NCBI GenBank assembly: GCA_029379385.1
Contig: CM055612.1
Span: 7,192,001-7,256,000, forward strand
Direction of reading: 5' to 3'
Length of the DNA stretch: 64,000 nt
DNA from: Quillaja saponaria
Taxonomy: Eukaryota; Streptophyta; Magnoliopsida; Fabales; Quillajaceae
The position numbers and the translations under genes were made by a program. The notes below the pieces were generated by a model. The model saw only the letters and a program-made list of their open reading frames with translations. It searched no databases and was not told where the DNA came from. Shown piece by piece: positions 54,547 to 64,000 of this stretch. Position 1 is the first letter of the stretch. Every line of letters begins with the position of its first letter.

Positions 54547-55177
54547 TTCTTCTCTCTATTAATATACTAACAGGATTATAACTCGTTTTTACTATTAATT
54601 TATTTTCCTAATTCTTCTCAATTTAATATATCAAAATCAAAAAAATGAAACTATGAATTAAAAGAAATATCAAGAGTATAGTTTTTATTTTACTATAATA
54701 TTATTGTCTTAATTCGATCTTCTTTTCTATCTTAAGAATTATAAATTTATATCACAAGTTTCATTATTGATTGTATTTACTTATTTGTTTAATGACATTA
54801 ACAAAAAGTAATCTTAGTTATTATTTCATAGTATTAAAATACTGTGCTACAAATAGATTACTAATTTATTTATTTTCTAACTCTTCTCATTTTAATACTA
54901 ATATGATAGTAATTCTTTTTTACTATTAATTTCTTTTCCTAATTATTCTCAATTTCATGAATGGAAAAATAATCTATGAATTAAAAGAAATATGAAGAGT
55001 AAATTTTTAATTATTGCAACATTTGTTTCTTAATTATTATTCTATCTTAAGAATTAAAATAAAAATTTATAAATCTTATTATGAATTTAATTTTAATTAG
55101 ATTACTTATTTATTTAATTACATTAATATAAAGTAAGATATATGATTCACACGCATTGCGTGTACTACACTTACTAA
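54547..55177 (+). mobile_element. Helitron-like remnant with internal ~330 bp tandem duplication
   Basis: Two AT-rich copies (about 54547-54811 and 54881-55136) share TTTTTACTATTAATTT, CCTAATT(C/A)TTCTCAATTT, ATGAATTAAAAGAAATAT, TATCTTAAGAATTA and ACTTATTT(G/A)TTTAAT. The second runs into a perfect palindromic hairpin ACACGCATTGCGTGT (55149-55163), 10 bases, then CTAA followed by T (55174-55178). Hairpin plus CTRR-T is the canonical Helitron 3' end. The 5' TC end was not located, and no Rep/helicase is encoded, so this is at most a non-autonomous copy. Confidence 0.5.
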
Positions 55178-55560
55178 TAACAATCTCAGTTGGTGCTAGC
55201 CACCTAGGTTATGCCTCTGCTAGATGGGGATAATATCAGAGTTACTTGTAGTCGTAGAATTGCTATTCCTTTGTTGTAGTTGTTTTTTATTCCTTCTTAT
55301 AAAAAAAAAATTAATAATAACAATATATAAAATCTTTAATTCATATCTTATTCAAATTTTTTTTTTATTGAATCTTATTCAATTAATGCTATAAATAAAT
55401 GGATGGAATATTAATTATGAATTCAAAATGACATACACAATCAAATATAGACAGATATATATGACAAAATTTGTGTAGTTCTGACTCTAATCTAATTCAT
55501 ATATGAGAAGGGTTCACTATTAAAAGACAAAGAAACAATGAATTCATAGGTGTATATTAC

Positions 55561-55579
55561 TATATATATATATATATAT
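55561..55579. repeat. (TA)n microsatellite
   Basis: About ten TA units in intergenic DNA. Confidence 0.9.
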
Positions 55580-55952
55580 TTTATTTTATTTTTTTATTTT
55601 CTTTCGGGGGGGAAAATATATCATTAATAGTCGAATTTTAGTTAAAAATAAATTAATAATTCATGACTTATTATTGATCTAATGTCGATGTAAAAATCTA
55701 TTCACTGTCATTAAATCAGATTATAATATCTTAGTTCATTACTAAGTCAATGTAATGATAAGTATTAATGACACATATCGATCTCTTATTAATTACTAAC
55801 ACTCTAACAACATAAAAATTTGACACACTGATAAGACATGAACTACTAATTAATTCTTAACCATGCATTTTCTATGTAACAAATATAGATGTTCATGTTA
55901 AAATAATGAGTTGTTCATGAACTCTTTCATGTGTAAAGGTGTTATAATTAGT

Positions 55953-56829
55953 CAATGGCAGAGCTAGATATTTATTCTTGGAAGGACCGAATAAAATTTT
56001 ATCTAAATGTATTCTATTACAATAATTACAATATATATATATATATATATATATAAGAAACTCAATAATTCATAAGATAAAATAAAAGTTTATAAGCTAT
56101 AAAAGTTAAAAGATAAAAATAAATATCCTTTAAATACATCTTGAGTTGCTTAAATAAAATCTAAAATTATGAGCTATGCTCTTTCAAATTAATAAATTGA
56201 TATTGATATTTTTTTTCTTAGTTATTTATTTTAAACTAATAAAAAAAATATGTAAAAATTAAAAAATAGAATATACTTACTTGTTACTAGTTTAATTCTC
56301 AGATTTTGTTAATCAAGCAAAATTTTTTTTTTCTTATATATCAATGTTGAATACACTCAATAATTGTTCTGAAAGTAAAATTTAAAATAAAAAAAAATTA
56401 AATTATATTAAATTTTTATATATTTTGGGTATAATAATATAATTTTTAAAATAAAATTTTACTTATTTTTTTAGACAGAAATCTATTATCTCCTTTAAAC
56501 CTGGACAATAGCCCTTCTCTATTGTCGAGAGAGCTTCACTCATAATTCTTTTTGATAGCTGATGGCAAGCGGCACATATTACAAGGTAAAAACAAGAGAA
56601 ACCTTAACTTAATGTTTTAAAAGAATCTTATTTCTTATTGGATTTTAAGTTTTAACCCATTAGTCTTTTAGTATAAAAAATAAAAATATTATTCAGCTTT
56701 TATTTTTGGAAGGGCCATGATATTAAGTAAAAGAAAATACTAAGCTAAAAACTAATTTTATACTATCATATTAATATTTTTCAAAATTTTTAGAAGGGCA
56801 TGACCGGTCTCTTAAAGGATCCTCCATTG
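55953..56829. mobile_element. Non-autonomous hAT-type transposon
   Basis: The 877 bp element is flanked on both sides by the identical 8 bp TAATTAGT (55945-55952 and 56830-56837), the target-site duplication size of hAT transposons. The ends start CAATGGCAGAGCT and, from the other side, CAATGGAGGATCC, imperfect inverted repeats of the hAT CA(A/G)NG type. No transposase frame is seen. An (AT)n tract lies inside at about 56031-56055. Confidence 0.75.
56031..56055. repeat. (AT)12 microsatellite inside the hAT-type element
   Basis: About twelve perfect AT units, within the hAT-type element. Confidence 0.9.
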
Positions 56830-58382
56830 TAATTAGTTAAGTTCTATCATTATAAGAATTCAATGTTTGCAATTAAAACAATGAGTAATTCCAATTATCT
56901 ATCACCTTCTCATATATAGCGTGGGGATCATGAAAACCCAAAAGGTTTTGCATAATTAGCAAGGTGTCCAAGTCTCACATGCACATACTGCCACCTGGTA
57001 ATGACTATCCAAGTTCTTGTTTTTTCTCCTTTTCTTTTATTTTCCCGCCTTTTTAGCTCTTCATACCTTCAGTGCTACGGCATCATCCCTTATCCGACTC
57101 TTTCTCTTTTTCTTTTTTTAAGATAATTTTCTTATTTATAATTCAATTAAAAAAATATTTTAAAATAAATCTTAGCACCAAAGAAGAAATGAGATGTAAA
57201 TAATTTCAATAAGATATATTTAAAAAATAACAAATTCTACGTGTCGGTCACTCCAATATGTAAATTTTACAATATTCGATGATAAATAACAAATTTGTAT
57301 GTAACTTATAATGAGAAAGAATGGCATTGGCTCTTTCTAATACTAGTTCTTTTTATTAAATTAATTTTGAGTGTTTAAAGGGATCTATATTCCTCAATTT
57401 ATATTTTTTAATTCAATTTCTTATCAATAAATAAAAAATAATATTTGGCTAGCATTCTTAAATTTTAATTTTATATAATGTCATATTTTAACTATAGGTA
57501 CGTGTAAAATGGGTTCAAGCTTAACACTTTAATTAGTTATTGGTGATTAAAAGGAAAACAAATTAAAAAAGTTGTTCACTTTCTATCTGTTACTCTTTAA
57601 TTAGCATTCTTCTTTCTTTCTTTCTTTATAAAAGTATCTTTCCCATCTGAATTGGGATGGGAAGGAGCTGCAAGTTTGAGAAAGACCACGATACACATTA
57701 ACATGCATCTTTGTAAAAATCAAATCATGGAGGGTGATGAGCTAAAGCTATAGCTACTTTAGTTCAACAATATCTATCTTACTTTTAATTCATGCTTTAT
57801 TTTTCAAAAACAAAAACAAAGATAACAATGCTTTTTTGTCTTGTTTTATCCTAAGAGGATAATGATAATTTGAAATTATTACAATAAAATTTCATAAAAA
57901 TATATTTATGAATAAGTACATAAAAAATGTACATTTTCTTTGTTTTTTTTTTCTTTTCTTTATTGAGAGAACATTGAAACAAAGATTTTCATCAATTTTT
58001 TAGTGCTAGTATAGATGACACGTCTTAAATTAAAAATTAAAAATTAAAATGCACTTAAACTTACTTGAACACTATTAAATTAAAGTCTCAACTCAATAAT
58101 GCTTGTATAATTTAATAAAAATCCACAAATCAATGTTCAAACTAAAAATGCAAAAGAAAAATATATTTTATTGACCTGCTTTTTTCTTCCTAGCCCAAGT
58201 ATTTTGGTCTTATACGAAAAGTAAAGAAATTAAAAATATATTTTAAGGATGACAAGAAATTATGATTTGCCTCAAAGGTGGTAGCAGCTAGCAAACATAT
58301 CCTCTGTTGGCTAGATGTGTTTGTTGCCTGATTCTGGCCCCACATGTGCTGCTTTCACCGAATAATTCATAGGTGGAGAGAG

Positions 58383-58388
58383 TTGACC
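58383..58388 (+). promoter_or_regulatory. W-box (TTGACC) upstream of TGA gene
   Basis: TTGACC matches the WRKY-binding W-box. It lies ~1.5 kb before the ATG, but close to the likely transcription start because the gene appears to have a long intron-containing 5' leader. Confidence 0.35.
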
Positions 58389-58429
58389 AATGGTACACCG
58401 TCCACGATGTCCGACCGTTCACCGGAAAA

Positions 58430-58434
58430 TGACG
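58430..58434 (+). promoter_or_regulatory. TGACG as-1 half-site upstream of TGA gene
   Basis: TGACG is the core site bound by TGA bZIPs. Its presence 46 bases after a W-box, before the gene for a TGA factor, suggests possible autoregulation. A five-base motif is weak evidence alone. Confidence 0.35.
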
Positions 58435-58500
58435 CCAGCTAACATGACTATTCACACTTCATATTATAGTAACACGAGCCCTTTAAGGACCGTGCGTAGG

Positions 58501-59918
58501 CTAAGCGATATGGCGGTGGACATATAAACATTTTTCTTTTTCTTTTGGGGGTAAAATTCTCTCTCTCCTTGTGGGAACACAGCGACTTTTGATAGTGGGG
58601 TTCAAAAGCTGAGAAAAACAAAAAATAATTTTCATTTTAAAATGACTTTTTTATTATATAATTTTTCAATTTAAATTCTATTTCTTTTGTCATTGGGTTG
58701 CTTTTCTATTATTGTTTGCATTCGGGAAATAATGGTATTAATTTGCAGCAACCCAACCACTTAAAACAGATTTTTCTAGTTTCAATTTGGGGTTCTATGG
58801 ACAGGCATATTTGCAGGTGATCAAACAAGGTTGGTTTTCTTATCTTTCTTAGTTTGGTTCTAAAAATCTTTAGGTTTTCTAGTTTTGACACTTCATTTGC
58901 AAAAACTTCTACCTCAAGCGCGCAGTAGGCTGAGTGTATGGCTAACCAAAATTGTTTCAGTCTTCCATTTTTTTCTTCTTCTTAATTTCTTTTTGTTAAT
59001 GGGGTCATTTTTGTTATCAAATTTCTACCTTTTGATATTGGGTTTTGTTAAAACAAATGAATAAATCATTAAGAAATCTTTCTTTTTGCAAGAGTTGGGC
59101 GCCATTTTGTCAGAGGATGCGTTGAAGCACGTTCTGAATGGTAATTTTTGGTATTTTACAACTTACAAGTATCTTTTTGTATATTTCTGTTCCTTTCTCA
59201 TAAGAGCAAGTTTTCAGCTTACCTTTTCTACTGTGAAAAAATTGTTATGTTGTTTGAAGAATTTTTCTGCCTGTTGCCTTTTGTGAATGAATCCACAGCA
59301 CTGCAAACTGTTTGCTCATATGGACAGTAGATTTTGCTTTTTGGTTTTCATTTCAACTTAACCCCTCTTTCCTTTTTCATTCCAGCTGTTGAAAACGTTA
59401 AACTAGTATGATTGAATACCCTTTCCATTATTTCTTCGGAAAGTTTTTATTTTTTGAAGAAGAAAAATCTAATCATAATCTGTCTTTTTTAGAAAAAAAA
59501 ATCCTTTAGCAACTTCTAATAGTTCTAATATACATGATTGTGTGGCTCATCGTAAAAAAATAATAGTTAGGTAGTCGTTGTCCCTGACATATTCTTCATC
59601 ATGCCGCTTTAGTAACAGAACTCTGCTTCTCTCAGAATATGAAGCCATATTCATGATGTTATAAACAGTCAAGATGTTCTCTTATTATTACTGTCAATCT
59701 CTTAGTCGTATTTTGATTTTGCTGTTCCAGTGCTCAGTTTTATTTGATCAATTGCTTTTTTTTTCTTTTCTTTTTTTTTTAACTTTTACACAGATCTTAA
59801 GTTATCTGAGATTTGTCTCACTGTAAGATATGATATATTCTATACGTGTTCTTTTTCCTGCATTACTGTGACTCTGCAAAGGATTAAATGATTTTTCCTG
59901 TGAATCAATTTGTAGTAC
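58501..59918 (+). other. Probable intron-containing 5' leader of TGA gene
   Basis: A CT-rich block at ~58556-58570 and splice-like junctions suggest a spliced leader before the ATG. The junctions include an acceptor TTTTTGCAAG just before 59093, a donor after GAATG near 59140, and an acceptor TTTGTAG at 59910-59914. The exon limits are guesses; transcript reads would settle them. Confidence 0.4.
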
Positions 59919-62897
59919 ATGAGCTCTCCGTCTACTCAATTTCCCACTTCAAGAAGGATGGGCATATATGAGCCATTTCAGCAGGTCAGTATGTGGGGAG
60001 ACACCTTTAAAAGTGATGGAAGTCCAAATAGAGATGCTTCCTCAATCTTACTGGTGAATGGTGGGATGGAGAATAGGGTGAGAGAACATGAAACCTCTTC
60101 TCTATCTCTTTTGAACTTAGGTTCAACTTTCTGATTACTGCTTTTATAACTAATTCTTGAACATGACTTCTCTAGTCTGATCAGCTTATTCCTCAAGAAT
60201 CAACGGAACCTTCTGTAAATGATCAAGAAGCAAACAGAAATGTTGATAAGGTGATGTGGCTGCATTTCAAGATATCTCCTCCCCTTTTACCATGTATCAC
60301 TATTAGGGGCTTTCTGGTCATCTTTCTATTACTTATATAACATTGTACAAGTGTGAAGTGTCACTTATGGATATGGAATCTGAAGAGTATTTGATTGTGC
60401 ATAACTTTCAAATGAAAAAATTAATTTTGAAATGCCTCACAGTATCTTGGTTTTTGTTATTTTTCAAATGAGGTTCATGAGGAAATGCGGATGCAACCTG
60501 GCCGCATAGTATCTAAGAAATCTATAGTAAACATGAAGTTTCTGTGGCTAGGCCAGATTAGAGTGTATATCTTCCTGGAAATGTTCTTTCCTTGATGCTC
60601 AATATTCATGTACAGGTGCAAAGACGGCTGGCACAAAATCGTGAAGCTGCTCGGAAAAGTCGTATACGGAAAAAGGTAGAAAGAAATTGATTTAAATATG
60701 AAGTATCCATTGTATAATTATCTCAATAACCCTTTTTTTAATTTTGAAGGCCTATGTTAAACAATTAGAATCAAGTCGCTTGAAGCTCATGCAATTGGAG
60801 CTGGAGATTGAGAAAGCTAGAAAGCAGGTGAAGTGAGAATCATCATCTTTGGTGGTCTTTTCTTTTGTTAGATATATTTCCTTACTGATCATGCTTAGGA
60901 CAAATTATCTGTCTAATGGTCATTAAATGTGTTATTGCAGAGTGTATACATAGGAGGTGCATTAGATACTACTCATATGGGATTTTCTGGAACTGTGAAC
61001 TCAGGTTTGTTATTCTTTGTGTAAGGTTGCCACTACCAATTTTGAAAATTTTCTTCATCGTGTTTGCTTCTGCTCGTACAAATGTCACCTTGATGTACTT
61101 TTTCTCATGCATTTGCTGAAACCTATACTGTGAATTGGATTATCTACACACGTTTTAAAGGGGTAGCTACATATTTTACATAGAGGAGAATAACTCTCAA
61201 AGTTTCATGCAACAAGATATCCATCTGGCACTTGTGTGATTATCCAAGTGGATCATGCAGGGATTGCTGTATTTGAGATGGAATATGGACATTGGATTGA
61301 AGAGCAACATAGACAGAATTCAGAACTTCGAATTGCATTGCAAGCTCATGTATCTGATCTGCAGCTTCACATGCTTGTCGAGAGTGGATTGAACCATTAC
61401 TATAATCTTTTCAAAATGAAAGCAGATGCTGCAAAGGCTGATGTCTTTTATTTGCTCTCTGGTGTGTGGAGAACATCAGTAGAGCGCTTTTTCCACTGGA
61501 TTGGAGGATTTCGCCCATCAGAGCTTCTAAATGTAAGACAATACATCTCAACTTATTCTGAGAACTGCTTATAATTTTTGTTGACTCATTCTACAAAAAT
61601 GGCATCCTATCCCTTTCTCTTTCTTTAACATTCAATCTATAACTGTCATTGATTTATCTTCCAACCTGTTCTGCAATGTAAAACCTGTATTAACCTATAA
61701 TTATGCAGTGTCCTTCTTATGGAAGTTTGAGTTTTGAATTGTTGCAGAAGTCCTTTACTCTCGTATTCTTTTATTCTCTGGAATTCAGAAAATTTCACTT
61801 TTTGAAAGCATTGGACCCAATTGATGTTAAAATCCTGATACCTCTTTGGGAATACAAGTGATTAAGTTCTTCTACAAGAGTTCTTTCACTTAGAACTTCT
61901 CATTTTCTTTGTTGTGGTAAATTGTTTGGCTAATTATCACAATCAGTTGTTCCTGAAAAGTAGGTCCCCTAGCAGTCTGGCATTGTGAGACTAATTAAAT
62001 ATCTTTTCATATGGAAATGTTTCTTCAACGAACAATACTGTTGGTGACATAATACTAATTGAACAAATTAAAGTTCTTTATTGAGGTATGGTGCAAAATC
62101 ATCTATATATGGTAAATCTGCTTAACTTTTCCTTACAGGTTCTGCTGCCACAGCTTGAGTCATTAAATGATCAACAACGTTTAAGTATTAAAAACCTCTG
62201 CCACTCATCTCAGCAAGCTGAAGATGCTCTATCTCAAGGATTGGACAAACTTCAGCAGACTCTGGCCCAGAGCATAGCAGCTGATGTAATGGGTTTAGGA
62301 ACTTATGGTTGTCAGATGGCTGCTGCAATGGAGAAGATGGAGGCAGTAGAGAGTTTTATGAGCCAGGTAATATAGCATCAAATGGCTGCTTTGAGTTGGC
62401 TTTTTAGTCATAGTATATGACACTTGCAGTTCCTTTTGTGCTGTCCACTGTCAGGAAAAAGTTGTTTGCATACAGAACTCGTATCTTATAGACATTATTC
62501 GAATCGGTTATTCAAATGATAAAGACCATGTGTGCCTTGAAACTAAATTTTCAAGTAATCAATTTGATGATGTTTAATACTTAAAATCAATTGGGAGTGT
62601 ATGATACCCAGTCAATAACTTATTCATGACCCATCCCTTTTAGAATGTGTCTAATTGTGATAGTAGTAAACCATATGCATACATGCACGTCCTTTTGAAA
62701 CAATCTGCATTTCTTCATTCAAATTCTTGTTTTCCTGCTCACAGGCAGATCACCTTCGACGACAAACTTTACAGCAAATGTCTCGCATCCTGACAACGCA
62801 TCAAGCTGCTCGAGGCTTGCTCACTTTGGGAGAGTACTTTCACCATTTACGTGCTCTCAGTTCTCTTTGGACTGCTCGTCCTATTCAATCTTCCTAG
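59919..62897 (+). CDS. TGA-type bZIP transcription factor with DOG1 domain
   Basis: TGA factors bind TGACG elements and, with NPR1-type co-regulators, control salicylate-dependent defence genes. Eight exons join in frame: 59919-60077, 60176-60250, 60616-60675, 60750-60827, 60941-61004, 61261-61532, 62139-62366, 62745-62897; 362 residues. The N-terminus has the TGA motif RRMGIYEPFQQVSMWGDTFK. Basic region VQRRLAQNREAARKSRIRKK is at 79-98 (N86-x7-R94), followed by a short zipper AYVKQLESSRLKLMQLELEI. The DOG1 domain covers ~150-350 with FEMEYGHWIEEQHRQNSELR, AAKADVFYLLSGVWRTSVER, WIGGFRPSELLN, SSQQAEDALSQGLDKLQQTL and ARGLLTLGEYFHHLRALSSL. It is closest in wording to TGA7/TGA3. At the positions of the clade I redox cysteines (TGA1 C260/C266) it has Lys254 and Ser260; a Cys at 257 is offset. 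This argues against TGA1/4-type disulfide control. Confidence 0.92.
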
Positions 62898-64000
62898 TCT
62901 TCTGTATTTAGCTCTCCCAGAATCAAAATATCAATATTTCTGCTTCCACCGGCTTCAAAGGGAATGAAGACTGTAGCTTTCTCCTACTTCAAAGATATTT
63001 GATGAGCTGCTAAATTTTTTCAAAACATTTGCTCAAATTTACTTAGATGTAGATGTACATATGAAAGTTAATGTTGGGTGTACCACAATTTAAACTTTAG
63101 CTAGTTTATTGCTGGTCAATGCTTGTTTATATGTACATCTGTATATAAATTGAGTTTTTTGCAACGGTGTTGTAGGAGCCCTTGTTAATAACATATATAT
63201 TATAATGTTTTAGGATGTTGATGTTGTAATTGATAATGATTTTACTATTATGTATTGTTATTACAATAATTTGACTTTTACTGTTTGAATTGATATTATC
63301 TTAACAGACGTCTTATCAAATTTATAAAAAGGAATAAAATTTATAAATTATTAATGAGAAGGATTAGCTAAAAAGGAATGATTCTAAAATATCATATTTT
63401 TGTCATAAATATATTTTTAATAATTTCGTCTCAAAAGTTTTATAATATTTATAATATTCTCACTTGATTTAGCACAAGTTAGTATTTTTAGTAGAAATTA
63501 TTGATATAACTTAATTTCACACTTCTATCATACACTATTTCTCATGCATTTGTTCTCTTTAATAATTCAAGAAATTAAGGCTTATAATGATTTGAATATT
63601 TTTTAAAAATTGACCAAATTAATATAATTTCTATTTACTTATTGATATATGAATGGAAAACAAAAAATTTAATTGGATTGACAATATTCAGACTTGACAA
63701 AGGAGTAACAAAAAAAAAAAATTGCAGTGACTGAGATTGCAAAATAATTTTATGACGAAACTAAACATAATAATTTTACCTTTAAGAATAAAACTAACAA
63801 AAGAATTATATTTTAAAAATTACAGATGTAATACATTATATGAAATCCTTTTAATTTAGCAATGAAGTCCATTTTACCAAAAAAACTGTTATTTTGCATA
63901 ACATGTTATTATTGTGGGAAAAGGGTGGGCATAATGGTAAATATGAACTTGTCCTAACCGTCAACCACGAATTTGCTTTTTTATTTTTGCCCATTTTATA
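62898..64000. other. 3' flank of TGA gene, AT-rich
   Basis: It holds the TGA 3' UTR and then AT-rich DNA with poly-A tracts. No gene or repeat boundary was recognised before the window ends. Confidence 0.5.

Larger units (their letters stand above)
52730..58500. other. Transposon-rich AT-rich intergenic region
   Basis: This separates the bZIP gene from the TGA gene; together with the TGA leader it spans ~7 kb. Its left end is the bZIP 5' leader and promoter. The remainder holds a duplicated AT-rich segment ending in a Helitron-type 3' terminus, an hAT-type element, and several AT microsatellites. No host gene was recognised; all open frames are short and unlike known families. Confidence 0.6.

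Overview
This window is nuclear DNA from a flowering plant, most likely a eudicot. The genes carry many phase-consistent GT-AG introns. Intergenic DNA is strongly AT-rich and holds LINE, MITE, hAT-like and Helitron-like remnants. The proteins belong to plant families (MUB, ALD1, plant-type GPAT, group A and TGA bZIPs, plant ATG14). There are no operons, no CRISPR, and I recognised no tRNA or rRNA gene. The species cannot be fixed from the sequence alone.

Layout, left to right: 3' half of a membrane-anchored ubiquitin-fold (MUB) gene (+, 558-1892). A ten-exon gene for a ~2,077-residue NT-C2/coiled-coil protein (-, 3207-13390). A 73-residue uncharacterised protein (-, 16737-16958). A LINE reverse-transcriptase fragment between two ~300 bp direct repeats (17270-18284). 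A ten-exon ALD1-like aminotransferase (-, 18884-23783). A TRM9-like tRNA wobble-uridine methyltransferase (+, 26899-29079). A two-exon sn-glycerol-3-phosphate acyltransferase (+, 31696-33532). An intron-bearing pseudogene of a glutaredoxin/DEP/DUF547 protein (-, 33987-38369). A twelve-exon ATG14-like autophagy gene (+, 41497-49983). A group A (ABI5/AREB3-like) bZIP (-, 51627-52729). About 7 kb of AT-rich, transposon-filled DNA (52730-59918). A TGA-type bZIP with DOG1 domain (+, 59919-62897).

Exons were assembled by hand from splice sites, reading phase and remembered family sequences. For every intact gene except the 5'-truncated MUB, the joined exons give one open frame from ATG to stop, which is the main support for the models. 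The genes are functionally unrelated housekeeping, lipid, autophagy, hormone and defence genes. ALD1 (pipecolate pathway) and the TGA factor (salicylate signalling) belong to the same immune network, but they lie ~36 kb apart and I treat that as coincidence.

I found no convincing undescribed system. The most notable features are a 171-residue in-frame tandem duplication inside the giant coiled-coil exon, the multiply disabled Grx-DEP-DUF547 pseudogene, a decayed tandem copy of the last TRM9 exon in its own 3' flank, an hAT-type element with perfect 8 bp target duplications, a Tourist-like MITE and two same-family LINE remnants in ATG14 introns, a Helitron-type 3' end, and eight perfect CCCCAA units predicted to be G-quadruplex forming.
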